DNA of 64,000 nucleotides, taken from positions 83,011,819 to 83,075,818 of the forward strand of contig CM065295.1 in NCBI GenBank assembly GCA_032871835.1, read 5' to 3'. The notes beneath the pieces are model-generated. The model had not been told where the DNA came from. It did not search any database and was given only the letters and a program-made list of their open reading frames with translations. Of this stretch, positions 12,826-24,146 are shown one piece after another; position 1 is the first letter of the stretch; the number at the start of each line of letters is the position of its first letter. The translations under genes were made by a program, and so were the position numbers. The stretch comes from Dipteronia dyeriana (Eukaryota; Streptophyta; Magnoliopsida; Sapindales; Sapindaceae).

Positions 12826-13175
12826 TCTGTAAACTGCTTTCTGCCTTCACAATAGTTGTTGCCTCGCTGTATAGAACTTCACCATCGTCTGAAGTACTTG
12901 TTGCACATCCCTGAGAATTTGATGACACAGGAGCTTTGTTGCCTCCATTCTTCTCGTTTAGTCAAAACTCACTTTTGACATGCCCTTTCTTACCACAACA
13001 ATAGCATTTGATGTTCTTCTTACTTCTTGATTTTGATCTACCATGATTGTGACTCCCACTGGGGCCACGTTCCATTGATCTCCCTCTTGTCATCGATAAA
13101 GCTTCTGCTTGTTGTGAATTTACCAACTTGTCTTCCCTATTCTTACGTTTACTTTCTTATTCTAAAATAGCAGCC
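12826..13175. repeat. 350-bp perfect direct repeat, left copy
   Basis: This part of the copia gag/protease region, from TCTGTAAACTGCTTTCTGCC to AAAATAGCAGCC, is repeated at 15,092-15,441 with no difference that I can see. The two copies flank the small LTR element exactly. On the minus strand it encodes the gag zinc knuckle region (CYCCGKKGHVK). Confidence 0.95.
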
Positions 13176-13810
13176 TGTCACGGGCCGCAAGCTTACAAGC
13201 CCAGGAGTCCAACAAAGACCCTTACTCTGCCCAACTCCTGGAAGATTCTAGAGACCTCTCCATAATTCCAACATTGGTCAAGCTTCTGGAAGTCTCTAGC
13301 AACTCAACCATCTCTACACCATTTTTGTACTAAGCTAGATAGGTGTAGAATAATCTAGAACCTTGTAAAGGCATGTAAATACATGTAGAGTATTCTAGTT
13401 AGATGTAGAATATTCTGGAGACTTAATCTCCACTATTAGACTAGATTAGTCTAGAACATTCCTTAAGGAGGTGGCTCACCTATAAATAGCCAACCCCTCT
13501 CATTTGTAAATCATCCTAGAATTCTTACATTAATACAACTCTTCCTTTGAGAGTATTTGTGAGCATTCTAGTGATCCAGAGCATCGTGGTCTTCCTTCGC
13601 AAGTCCACCGATCCTCTGCCTCGGGGCTTCCCATTTCGACCCTCTCCCGACTCTCCTCACTCTAAATCGCTTCCGTATCTTCACACTCGGCAACGTTCGT
13701 CCAAGAACTTGCCCGAGTGTCCCTCTTACAAGGCTTACTTAGCAACGTTCCCACGGAAGTTGCCTAAGTGCCGCACGGGTGTGCCTAGATGAAATTCTCA
13801 CCCCGTGACA
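13176..13810 (+). mobile_element. 5' LTR of a small non-autonomous LTR element (TRIM/LARD-like)
   Basis: A 635-base LTR starting TGTCACGGGCCGC and ending CCCCGTGACA, so its ends are inverted complements (TGTCACGGG / CCCGTGACA). It contains a TATAAATAG box (near 13,480) and CATCCTAGAATTCTT. It is nearly identical to 14,455-15,091. The tRNA-Met primer site follows directly. Confidence 0.92.
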
Positions 13811-14454
13811 AGTGGTATCAGAGCAGGTCGGTTCCAAGCAGCAGGGTTCAGAGCTCGTTACTAGGCAATCACAGCTAGCACAAGTCATGCACTCTGATAG
13901 CGAAGTTGTCACCAAAAAAGCAATCACAGCTAGCACGAGTCATGCACTCCGATAGCGAAGTTGCCACCATAGAGCAATCACAGCTAGCACGAGCCATGTT
14001 CTCCGATAGCGAAGTTGCTCGATTCGAAATCCAAATGCTTGTTCATGGTGACCAACGTTCCCACAACAAGCAAAGCAAGTCCAAGACACTCTCCATCCAG
14101 GCGGAATCCCTGCCCGAGCCATGCAGGATGCAGCCCGCCGTAAAACTTGAGGTGTCATCTAGTTTTCCCACTTCTCCACAGAACCAGCCGACCGTAGGCG
14201 TTCGAAGGAGCAAGAAGTGCGCAAGCTATGGGAAGCGATCGAAGGCACCGAGAGAAGGCACCTGAGATGCTGGATCACCTTCGAAACCTAGCCAGCCCAC
14301 TTGCGTCGAGTTAAGGATGCGAGACTCGAATTCGGTCTCTCAAGGGAGGCTTCCCAAGCCGAAGACCTTTCGCATGAATGAACCAACTTATGGCCAACTC
14401 CAACATACTCAACGCCCACGCAACGAGGACGTTGTGAACTTAGGTGGGGGAGGA
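13811..14454 (+). mobile_element. Interior of the small LTR element (PBS, short repeats, PPT)
   Basis: The interior is only 644 bases. TGGTATCAGAGCA at 13,813-13,825 matches the initiator-tRNA-Met primer-binding site. About 13,868-14,030 holds three imperfect ~57-base repeats with GCAATCACAGCTAGCAC and GATAGCGAAGTTG. A plus-strand frame at 13,906-14,265 (119 codons) reads through these as EQSQLARAM.SDSEVA repeats followed by a basic Ser/Pro-rich tail; it may be a gag relic but no domain is recognised. The polypurine tract GGTGGGGGAGGA ends at 14,454. With no protease, RT or integrase, mobility would need enzymes from another element. Confidence 0.85.
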
Positions 14455-15091
14455 TGTCACGGGCCGCAAGCTTACAAACCCAGGAGTCCAACAAAGACCC
14501 TTACTCTGCCCAACTCCTGGAAGATTCTAGAGACCTCTCCATAATTCCAACATTGGTCAAGCTTCTGGAAGTCTCTAACAATTCAACCATCTCTACACCA
14601 TTTTTGTACTAAGCTAGATAGGTGTAGAATAATCTAGAACCTTGTAAAGGCATGTAAATACATGTAGAGTATTCTAGTTAGATGTAGAATATTCTGGAGA
14701 CTTAATCTCCACTATTAGACTAGATTAGTCTAGAACATTCCTTAAGGAGGTGGCTCACCTATAAATAGCCAACCCCTCTCATTTGTAAATCATCCTAGAA
14801 TTCTTTCATTAATACAAACTCTTCCTTTGAGAGTATTTGAGAGCATTCTAGCGATCCAGAGCATCGTGGTCTTCCGTCGTAAGTCCCTCCGATCCTCTGT
14901 CTCCGGGGTCCCCATTTCGACCCTCTCCCGACTCTCCTCACTCTAAATCGCTTCCGCATCTTCACACTCGGCAACGTTCGTCCAAGAACTTGCCTGAGTG
15001 TCCCACTTACAAAGGTTTACTTAGCAACGTTCCCACGGAATTTGCCTAAGTGCCGCACGGGTGTGCCTAGATGAAATTCTCACCCCGTGAC
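14455..15091 (+). mobile_element. 3' LTR of the small LTR element
   Basis: Near-identical to 13,176-13,810. It ends CCCCGTGAC and lacks the final A of the LTR before it joins TCTGTAAACTG. There is no normal 5-bp target-site duplication; instead the flanks are the 350-bp direct repeats. Confidence 0.9.
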
Positions 15092-15441
15092 TCTGTAAAC
15101 TGCTTTCTGCCTTCACAATAGTTGTTGCCTCGCTGTATAGAACTTCACCATCGTCTGAAGTACTTGTTGCACATCCCTGAGAATTTGATGACACAGGAGC
15201 TTTGTTGCCTCCATTCTTCTCGTTTAGTCAAAACTCACTTTTGACATGCCCTTTCTTACCACAACAATAGCATTTGATGTTCTTCTTACTTCTTGATTTT
15301 GATCTACCATGATTGTGACTCCCACTGGGGCCACGTTCCATTGATCTCCCTCTTGTCATCGATAAAGCTTCTGCTTGTTGTGAATTTACCAACTTGTCTT
15401 CCCTATTCTTACGTTTACTTTCTTATTCTAAAATAGCAGCC
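15092..15441. repeat. 350-bp perfect direct repeat, right copy
   Basis: Same sequence as 12,826-13,175. It continues into unique copia gag sequence (CGCAATGTTATCGAATAG) that is absent after the left copy, so the right copy is joined to the original downstream sequence and the left copy to the original upstream sequence. Confidence 0.95.
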
Positions 15442-16298
15442 GCAATGTTATCGAATAGTAGATAGTCTGAAAGGATATTGTTGGTCAAATTGATAACAAG
15501 TTGATCATATGAGTCAGGTAGACTTTGAAGTTGAAGTTCCGCACGTTCATTTTCATTTATTTTATGGCCCAACACAGTGAGCTGAGAAAATAGTGTATTT
15601 AGGGTGTTGCAATGGTCGGTCACCGATGAAGATTCTGTCATTCGAAGAGTGTAAAGTCTTCATTCAAGAAAATCTTGTGGTGTAGTGATTTGGCCTCGTA
15701 TAGCTTTGTCAAAGTATCTCATATCTCTTTTACCGTTTTCTTCTCTGCCACACTTGATAATACTCCATCGGCTAGTGCTAGATGTAGATTGGCAATTGCA
15801 TTGCCATCAATCTTGTCCCACTCGCCATCATCAGTGATCTCTATTGGCCTTGCACTAATTGCTGCCAATCAATTATTCTTCATCAAGATTGCCCTTATCT
15901 TCATTTTCCATAACGTGAAATTACTTTCGTTGAATTTCTCGAATTCGAACTTCACTCCCATCTTTGTGAAATTCACACAAGACATTTGATAAATAATGCA
16001 TGTGAGCAATACCGTATACTGGAATAGTGACCGTAGTTGTGAAGAGTACACCAGATAGGTTCCGAGGTAAGAGAGGTGGGTCACAATGGACCTCTTAAGT
16101 ACCAAGTCTTTCCTTAGCCAGAACCTTTCCTAGACATGCACTTTCCACACCACCACCACACTTATTTCCAGCACATGTACAATCCGTAGCTGTGATAACT
16201 CAAGACCAAATCTTTTCTGATGTGGAAGATCAGACAATGCTTTAACCACAAAGCATACTAAGATTTTTCAAGAGAGTATAACACCTTGCCAACCAAAT
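15442..16298 (-). pseudogene. Copia element A gag, decayed
   Basis: Minus-strand frames show a copia gag. 15,869-16,105 ends in KFEFEKFNESNFTLWKMKIR, the usual start of plant copia gag (LDGxNFxxWKxxM). 15,423-15,641 has DHCNTLNTLFSQLTVLGHKI and LQSLPDSYDQLVINL, matching the LLxSLPxSYxxLV gag segment. A stop and frameshift separate them. The zinc knuckle lies further on, in the 350-bp repeats. Confidence 0.85.
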
Positions 16299-16311
16299 GG
16301 CTCAGATACCA
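16299..16311 (-). other. Primer-binding site of copia element A
   Basis: On the minus strand TGGTATCTGAGCC follows the LTR after a one-base spacer. It matches the initiator-tRNA-Met complement TGGTATCAGAGC with one mismatch. Confidence 0.75.
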
Positions 16312-16312
16312 C

Positions 16313-16782
16313 TGTTATGAAACTTACGTGTTTCGATTCCCAACGTAAATTCGAATTGAGAATAAAATTTGAGATAAAAATAATGGACACAATATTTACG
16401 TGGTAAAACCCTCAATGTGAGGGAAACATCCAAGGACAAAGACCAGAAGGATTTTATTATACCAAAAACGATTACAACCTCTTTCTAATATTTTAGGAGA
16501 GAATTGTAATTTTTCTCTCAAATAAGAGGAAAGAACAATTTAGGGAGAAAGAAGATAAGAGCTTGTTAGCTTGGGATGATTTGTGGAGAAATATGGGGGG
16601 CTATTTATAGCCAAAGAATTCACCCACCTCATTAATGCTATGCACCCAAAGTCTCCTCACAATTAATGTGAGTGGTTTGGAGATTGAATTTTCATCCATC
16701 AAATCTTCAAAAGTCTTTAAGTCATTAATACATACCAACCAAGATTTGTCAATCTAGAAAAAAAATGACCTTGTTTCCTTCA
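16313..16782 (-). mobile_element. 5' LTR of copia element A
   Basis: A 470-base copy of 9,230-9,700 with the same TGTTATGAAAC and TTTCCTTCA ends. The target-site duplication AAAAG follows at 16,783-16,787. The whole element spans 9,230-16,782. Confidence 0.9.
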
Positions 16783-16787
16783 AAAAG

Positions 16788-17731
16788 AACTCACTTATTA
16801 CGTCCACCAAGGCTAGAAGGCCTAGATACCTCTCATGACACCTCTCATGACACCTCAACCTCTTCACACCAATTATACTAGCTAACTGGTTCCCTTCAAC
16901 AGAAGAAACAACCTTACTCGTACAGACCGCAGACTTGTCGAAATTAACAAGTTGACCCCGAAGCATTCGAATAATCCTCCATAATTCTCCTTATCACACC
17001 ACACTCAAAATCTTTGTGAAGAATAAGTTGTCATCCACGAAAAATAGATGTGCGACAACTGGCCTAATTTGCCCACATTTAAGACCTGTCAACTCCCCGC
17101 TCTCAACCGAATCATGAAGCATGCTAGACAATCCCTCCGTACAGAATAAAAATAAATAAGGGAAGATTGGATCGCCCTACTGAAAAACCCGAGTTGGCTT
17201 AACAAAACCGCATATCTCCCTGTTAACCAAGAAGGAAAAAGAAACAGTGGACACATATTCCATCACTCGGTTAATCCATTTATCTGAAAAGCCAAGTTTC
17301 TCTAACATTTCTCTATAAAAACCCCATTCAACATGGTCGTAAGCCTTTGCCATATCTAATTTATGAGCTATAGAACCATCCTTGCGCTCCTTCGTCTTGA
17401 TAGTATGATTGTGTTATCGTAAATTAGGGGACCTAGAATGAAAGCGCACTCTGCTTCCAATATAACTTCACTAAGGACTGTCCGCAAACGATTCGACAAC
17501 GCTTTCGACACAATCTTATATATCACGTTGCATAGGCTAATTGGTCAGAATTCAGTCATCCGTTCAACTCGAGTTACCTTCGGTATAAGAGAAATAAGTG
17601 TATCATTAACATCATATAAGGAACTCCCAGAATTAAGACACTTTAGGCACGCCTCTCTCACACCTGGACTTAGTGAATCCTAATAATTCTGATAGAAAAT
17701 TGCTGGAAAACCATCAGGACTAGGAGCCTTA
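16788..17731 (-). pseudogene. L1-type LINE, central RT segment
   Basis: On the minus strand, after the Tourist insertion point, translation reads SPDGFPAIFYQNY, then SLIPKVTRVERMTEF*PISL and CNVIYKIVSKALSNRLR, the fingers and palm start of plant LINE RT. A degraded middle follows with FSRAIQSSL and an altered catalytic region (IYFSWMTT in place of FADD). The end reads ERYLGLLALVDVISEF, matching HERYLGLPxLVGRSK before the GWKEKLLS segment at 9.2 kb. The copia element lies exactly at this point. Confidence 0.85.
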
Positions 17732-18458
17732 GGCCCAGTTTGGTATTGTTTCCCCAACTGCTTTTGGAGCTAAAAGTGATTCTGGACCTAAGACAGGATG
17801 TTTGGTAAAATCGTTAGGAAGTGCTTTTTGCCACTTTTTGCTTCTCCCAACTGAGTTTTTGAGTAGCTACAAATACATGCTTTTGGATTTTGGCTTCTGC
17901 TTTTAGAAAACGTGCTACAGTGATATTAAATGAAATTTTACTAACTTTCCAACTTTGTCCTTACCTTTAATGAAATTTAACAAAAAAAATTGGACTTATA
18001 TTTTTATACAAAAAAAAATGTTGTCATAACTGTATAAAAAAATTGGGATAATTAATTTAATAAAGTATAATAAAATGAAATTAAAAAATAAAGTAGAATA
18101 AAATAAAGAAATAAATAAATTGAACTAATGAATTAAATAAAGTAGAATAAAAAATGGGGTTAATTAATTCAATAAAGTACCATAATTATATAACACTTAA
18201 CACTAAATACAAATAAACAAGAAAAATGTAAAGTATAGCACATTAGTACCATTTAGATATCTATGTCCTTTTAGTAATTTTACACACTCACAACACTTTT
18301 TATTTCAGTTTACTAAACACATTGAAATTACTTTTAGTTCTCACAGCACTTTTGAAAATCAGTTTACCAAACACTCAGCTGATTCTTCCCACAACAATTC
18401 CCCCCACAACAATTTCAAAAGCAATTCTCCCCACAATACAACAATACCAAACTGGACC
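17732..18458. mobile_element. Tourist-like (PIF/Harbinger) MITE in the LINE
   Basis: The left end GGCCCAGTTTGGTATTGTTT and the right end ACAATACCAAACTGGACC are ~20-base terminal inverted repeats. TTA at 17,729-17,731 and 18,459-18,461 is the 3-bp target duplication typical of PIF/Harbinger elements. Inside the TIRs are further inverted GCTTTTGGAGCTAAAAGTG-type stretches and AT-rich filler, with no coding sequence. The LINE RT frame resumes on both sides (VLDIHLPK ... APSPDGFP). Confidence 0.88.
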
Positions 18459-18461
18459 TTA

Positions 18462-18695
18462 GGTAGGTGTATATCTAATACAGCCTTCTTAATTTCCACT
18501 CCATTAAAATCCAATGCAAGAAATTCCCTAGACCGTTGCTATAGGCTTCGACGGACACAATTTAGAACCTTGCTTTTAGCCTCCTCATTCAGTTCTTGAG
18601 CAGTAAATAGATGAGAAAAATAGCTTTCAATGATTCCCTGTATATCCATCTGAGCATCCCACCAAACCCCATTATCATCACCCCAATTAAAATAC
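18462..18695 (-). pseudogene. L1-type LINE, 5'-most segment in the window
   Basis: Minus-strand translation gives VWWDAQMDIQGIIESYFSHL, then FTAQELNEEAKSKVLNCVRR and REFLALDFNGVEIKKAVLDI. This is the spacer between the endonuclease and RT of plant LINEs (compare I..YFxxLFTS...LxxxFTxxEVxxALxxxHPxKAPGPDG). It ends near 18,695; the endonuclease is missing, as in a 5'-truncated LINE. Confidence 0.8.
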
Positions 18696-19985
18696 AACTT
18701 TAATATGTAGAATTCTTAAAGAAAAATTATTGATTGTTTGGTTATCGGAAATCCGTTAATAAAGATGTTTTAAATAATAAGATTATTAAAATATTTAAAA
18801 AATATATTAAATAATATAGTTATATTAAATATTTTAGTGTTATTATAAAAAGATTAAAAAAAAAGTCTATTTAGAAGAACCTCTTTCAATAGACGATTTT
18901 TTTTTATCATCCAAAAACTCTATTAGATGATAACTAGATGTTACAAATTATTTTGAAAAAAACTGTTTTAAAGCTCTTTAGACAATAAAAAGGTTCTTCT
19001 GAACCAACACAAAAATCATTTGAAAAATAAATCTTTACTTTACTTTAATGCATTAAAATAACTCAAAAAGAGCTTGTAACATATATATAACATAATACAT
19101 TTACAAAAGTGTACTTTGATGTTTACTTAAAAAACATTGAGAATGAAGTCAGGTGAACCTTACAAACAGATTAAGTATCAGATTAAGTTATTGTTGGAAA
19201 AGGAACTCATGAATCCCTCTCTTGATTCCCTTTCTAATGAAAGTTGATTCATTTTGATTTTCATTCCCAATTAGTAAATCTACTATTTAATAAAAATTTG
19301 CTATGGCATCAGATATACCGAACAATAATTCTCAATTTATGGGTTAAAAAAAATCATTCTCAATTTATACTCAATATTTCGTAACATATAGCAATCAATA
19401 CCTACTTATATGTACTTTGGATACACAACTGCACGATATAGACAAAATGTTATAACACATGAACTTATTCCCAAACGTTATTATAATTTTGATACTGAGT
19501 GAGAGGGTATAATTGAACCTAGAATTTCTTAGATGTAAATTTAAAAGACTTACTAATAAGCTAACCTCGTTTTGTCATTAATGAATCGATTTTTTTCATT
19601 TGAGACATTTTGATTTATATTATATAATGTCCATTAGTTATACCGTTATACATATTGAAACCCCCAAAGTTCATTTTTATTTATGAACCCAATCTCATAC
19701 TCATGTCTCATGCATGCACCTACAAGTAATACGCCCGGGATACATATAATAATTAACTAATCCAATCAATAAATTATCTCATTGCTATTTAAGAGGATGT
19801 CAAAAAGTTTATCATCTCTTAATAGAGGCGGTAGTGTACCTCCCTTCCACACTTGGTGGTTAGAGATTCGAATCCTATCATAATATATGTGGAGTTTTCT
19901 CCCGATTGTTAGGAATAGTAATTTTAAATATAATACTTAAAAAAAAAACATAAATCATGTCTCACACAATACTAGTGAAGTAGTT
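18696..19985. other. Non-coding AT-rich intergenic stretch
   Basis: No gene is seen. The part from 19,026 to 19,380 is a dispersed repeat: AAATAAATCTTTACTTTACT at 19,026 recurs at 56,387, and GCTATGGCATCAGATATACC with AACAATAATTCTCAATTTAT at 19,306-19,340 recurs (diverged) at 57,050-57,090. The rest is short A/T runs. Confidence 0.6.
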
Positions 19986-20113
19986 TTTCATTGGAATAGC
20001 TTTGGAAACCGACATTGAAAATACAAAACAACAAGCAGCAACAAATTAAAACTACAAAAGAAAGATTACAAACCATCTTAGTGTTTCACATATCTATTCT
20101 TAACAGGGCCACT

Positions 20114-20634
20114 TTATTCATCATCACTCTCACTATCCTCACCACCACCACCACCACCACCATAATCATCATGCTCCCCGAGATCCTCGACATTGTTAGC
20201 ATCTCCATTATTTTGCCCTCTGTTACGTACAAAAACACCATCAACATGCAACAACAACAACAGCAATAATTAATAATAATAAGTTGTTTAGAAAACCAAC
20301 ATCTATAAACACAAATACAAATTAAGAAGATGCATGTATACCCCTGCTGCTGGTTCTGGCCTTCATTGGCTTCTTCTTCCAAATCTTCATCTCCAGTGTT
20401 AATTTTAGTCAGAATAGCATGAGCAGGGAACTGTGGGTCGTACACAGATACGTGCATCTCGAAATCAGTGTTCGTTTCAAAGCGGTTGAAACAGATATGA
20501 CAACGATATTTTCTCTCTTGCAACACATCGTCAAATATTTCGTAGTGATCCCAGGAGTCATAGTGATCATCTATCGCTTGCGGCGACTCAAAATACTTTC
20601 CGCATAACATACAACGATATGGCGGATAATCCAT
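20114..20634 (-). CDS. Small acidic C2H2-like zinc-finger protein
   Basis: Two exons, 20,634-20,342 and 20,219-20,114, joined by a GT-AG intron, encode 132 residues. The N-terminal CMLCGKYFESPQAIDDH..WDH (residues 8-30) fits Cx2Cx12Hx5H. A second half-finger, CHICFNRFETNTDFEMH, follows at about residue 44 but has no clear second His. The C-terminus is Gln-rich, then a seven-Gly run from (GGT)n, then EDSESDDE before the stop. Such proteins bind nucleic acid or act as adaptors; the role here cannot be named. The start ATG is the first in frame. A TATATAA box about 100 bases upstream and the intact frame across the splice support expression, but the short length and low-complexity tail leave doubt. 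Confidence 0.6.
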
Positions 20635-20734
20635 CCGAAAATCGAAATGGAGATCAAGGATCTCAAACGTTTTTTTTTTTTTAATTTAAAAAAAAAACAG
20701 AAGCTTGATTCTGAACAGTGATCCTTGCAAGGCT

Positions 20735-20741
20735 TTATATA
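20735..20741 (-). promoter_or_regulatory. TATA box of the zinc-finger gene
   Basis: Reverse complement reads ATTATATAAAGCC, a canonical plant TATA context, 101 bases upstream of the ATG at 20,634. Confidence 0.5.
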
Positions 20742-20801
20742 ATTCTGATCTCTCAGCCATCTCCATTGGAGTGTGTGATTCCTCATGATGCTCGCATGCA
20801 T

Positions 20802-21325
20802 TGCATGAAAGGGATTAGAGACAATTAAGGGTCATTTTCAGACCTTATTTCCCAATCAACCCATCATTTTCTTTTGTATATTGGTGACATTTTCACATCT
20901 ACATATTTATTGAGGTTCTGAGAAACCTAATAAAAGAGATGAAATGAAGAGACCGATGATTTTGATATTTGAAACTGATGAGAATCTTTTCTACTTGAGC
21001 AATGTGAAGATAAAAGTAGAATTGCGAAGTGGTATGGACATTTTCAAAGTAAAATAGTAAGAATTCACTATAATAGTAATATACATATCAATATCAACCA
21101 TCTCCGGCTATTAATTGGAGTCGTTGAAGCTAATATTTACTAACTCTGCCAATAGCAGTGAAGAGATCAGGAAGAGAGGATGAAGATGGAAGGGTGAAAT
21201 CGTGAGAGAAAATACTAAAAGGTCTGAAAAACAAATAATTAAACAAAGTATTTATTAACATATATTGTTTATTTGTTGTAGTCTGTGTATCAATAATGGT
21301 AAAGCAAGAGAAAAGGAAAGACAAG

Positions 21326-21387
<62 letters not shown>

Positions 21388-23020
21388 GGACAGTCTGACA
21401 GGACTTCATTAATAGAAAAACAGGTCCATAGATATAGATATATTAAGTGGACAGCCCGATAGGACTTCATTAATAGAAAAACAGGTCCAGCTATGAGCTA
21501 ACTAGGTAGAAGGTACAGCATATCAACGATATCCAAATAAATAGATGGATGGATTAAGACTAGGAAACACAAGTGCATTGGGCCAAGCTTAGGTTTAACT
21601 TGAAATTCCAGAATTATGCATGTCTTGCATATATAAAGACTGATGTTGTGTTATTTAGAAGAAAAAAAAAGACTGATGTTGCGATAGAAATTAAGCTACA
21701 GAAAATACAAGGTGCACATATATAAAGTCTGATGTTATAAAAAAAAAAAATTAAGGGAGAATTGTATAAAGTTATTCTGAGTTTTGTGATCCCCTTATGT
21801 GGATACCGGTCATTTTGGGGTTAAAAATAAATTAAATAAATTCGCCTCATATAGACAGTAAAACATAAATAGCCTGATAAACTTTTGAACCATAGAATTT
21901 TTATATATATATTACACTAATTTGAAATTTTAGGTATACAGTATAGGTTGGAAGGATAAACCAGTGGAATAATCTTATATTGTCAGATTTGTGAACCATA
22001 GATCAATATGAGGAAATTGAATAAATAAAAATTAACAACTATTAATTGGACGTTAAAATTCAAAACTTAAATGATAAGATCAAGTTTCAAACATTTTTTT
22101 ATCACCAAATTGTTATATATAAGTGCTATATCGGATATCGAATCAAGGCTACCCGCCCAATCTGACAGAGTTTTGGGTGTTATACCCATATGTGTCATAT
22201 AATAATGCAATTTCTAAATTTTTGAACATTTGTTTTAAATATAAATACAAATTTCTACAACCCATAGAGAAAACACAAAGAGTAATAACTAAATCAATAT
22301 TGGAAATGTATTTTGAAAGCGATAAATTTGTATTTATACTATTCAAAATTCCTCGTTTTTCAAGTTGTTTTCAATAATCACAATTAAATTAAAAAACGCA
22401 GTTTGATTTGTTGAGATATAATCCAGTAACTTTCAAGAAATCATGAATTAACTCATAAAAATGACCCTTCACATACGTTTTTGTCCATCAATTTCATTTA
22501 AAACATATATTTTAAAATAAATTTGTTTGAGTTATACAGTTAACAATCCACGCAATATCTATTTATACTTTATTTTAACATCTTTTATGAATGATAATTT
22601 TAATCTGAATTAAAATTAGATAAAAACAATTTCTAAAGATAATCCAAATTATTATTATTATTTAAACAATTCTTCTTCTTCTTTTTTAATTCGATGGTGC
22701 AAAGAATTCAAAAATAAAATAAAATTACGCAGATTGCATCTTTGTGCACAGAATTTTATTCTAAAAAAAATCATATATTGGTTAACATAACTTTAATCCA
22801 CTAGGTTGAAACTAATTTATGAGGTAAAATGTTCTCTGGAGAATCCAATCCTAAATCTAAATATTCTTGTCAAAGGTTTATGTATACAATAGGATGGAGG
22901 AAGTTTGATTCATCTTCTTATATTCAACAAGTTAAATTTGATTAATTGTTTGATTTGTTTGTATTAGAATGAGATTATTGAATTATTATTTAAATAAAAA
23001 AATTCTCAAGAATTAATCAT
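20802..23020. other. Intergenic AT-rich DNA with a microsatellite and a tandem duplication
   Basis: No gene is supported. (AT)n runs from about 21,331 to 21,382. It is followed at 21,385-21,488 by two ~45-base units with AGTGGACAG(T/C)C(T/C)GA and GGACTTCATTAATAGAAAAA. Open frames in this stretch are short and made of AT-rich codons. Confidence 0.6.
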
Positions 23021-23023
23021 GGG

Positions 23024-23527
23024 TGGCTCTGATACCAATTGTTAGGAATTTTGATTAACACAATAAAACAAAATCATCATGCTTAGGCACAAAATTAATC
23101 TGAATGTTTAACCTAAACATGTTTCTATACATATTTAATCAAACCCTAAATAATATAATATAACATAACCCATATCAATTCAAGAGAAAATATGTAAATC
23201 TAGAAAGTGGAAACGTACCTGAATCCATCGCTGGAGGTTTGTGAATGGGTTGTGATCTTTATGAACCCTAGTGTGTTCTATTTGCTCTGGTGATGGGGAT
23301 ACAGAGAAAACAAAAGTATCGTGTAATTTGGGGACCATAACCCTAAATATATATAATAATCAAATTATCATATATTGGTTATTTCTAATTCGGCCCCTCA
23401 ACAAATTAGAAATAGTACTATGGTATCTACACATTAATTCCATGATAATTATACCCTTAAACCTTAATGCTTTATATCTTAATTAGATCACTTTAATTTA
23501 GGCTTAACCAAAAGATAGCACAACACA
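23024..23527 (-). mobile_element. LTR-plus-PBS remnant of a copia-like element
   Basis: On the minus strand TGGTATCAGAGCCA (23,024-23,037) is an exact initiator-tRNA-Met primer site, two bases from an LTR whose inner border is TGTTAGG at 23,040. The LTR runs to roughly 23,527, where the outer border is uncertain. No gag or pol follows on the PBS side, so the interior was lost. Confidence 0.55.
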
Positions 23528-24000
23528 TTTAATGTTCACATGTGTGGCCCCATATGATAGAATTTTTTCAACATATGATACCTTTTAAAAACAATCATAA
23601 TGTCTTGATAATGTTATGATGTTGTTTAAAAAAACTGTTAAAATATCAGAGCATCTCAAAAGGCTTTCGAATAAGATATTTGTTGAAATCAAATGAGTCA
23701 CATCCGAATATTTATTTTCAATAGACTCTTCAAATGTGATTCTTCAAATAAGATTTTCTTTCTCTCTGTCTAATATTGAAGAGAAATTTCTCCCTCTTCA
23801 ATTATTATTATATTATTTTTTATATCACATCATCATTAATATTTAATATCTGTATCTTTTTTTATCTTTTTTATCTTGTTTATTAAATTCAATTAATATA
23901 TAATAAGTTTTAATTTATAATTTTTATCACCATAAAAATTATATCATTAGAAAATTATCTTAAAATGAGATTAATATTGAATATTTAATAATACATTAAT
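23528..24000. other. Non-coding AT-rich stretch
   Basis: No gene or clear element is seen between the LTR remnant and the small MITE. Confidence 0.5.
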
Positions 24001-24146
24001 GCTAGTCAACCCAAAAATTTAACCCAAATGATGTGGCAATTGATTTTTTCATTAATCACGTCATCTCATGTTTTATGTGATGATGACAACTCACTTGCCA
24101 CATCATTTGGGTTGAAATTTGGATTAAATTTTTAGGTTGTCTAGCA
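24001..24146. mobile_element. Small hairpin MITE
   Basis: About 146 bases with inverted ends: GCTAGTCAACCCAAAAATTT on the left and AAATTTTTAGGTTGTCTAGC on the right. Inside, CCCAAATGATGTGGCAA is mirrored by TTGCCACATCATTTGGG. It would fold into one long hairpin. Family and target duplication are unclear. Confidence 0.6.

Noticed and set aside
13739..14494. Several ORFs antisense to the small LTR element
   Set aside because: Overlapping frames in GC-richer LTR and interior sequence with no family features.
20015..20269. Plus-strand ORF with Thr and Gln runs
   Set aside because: Antisense of the zinc-finger gene's second exon and intron; the runs come from (CCA)n and (CAA)n repeats.
21255..21470. 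71-codon ORF with an Ile-Tyr repeat
   Set aside because: Runs through an (AT)n microsatellite.
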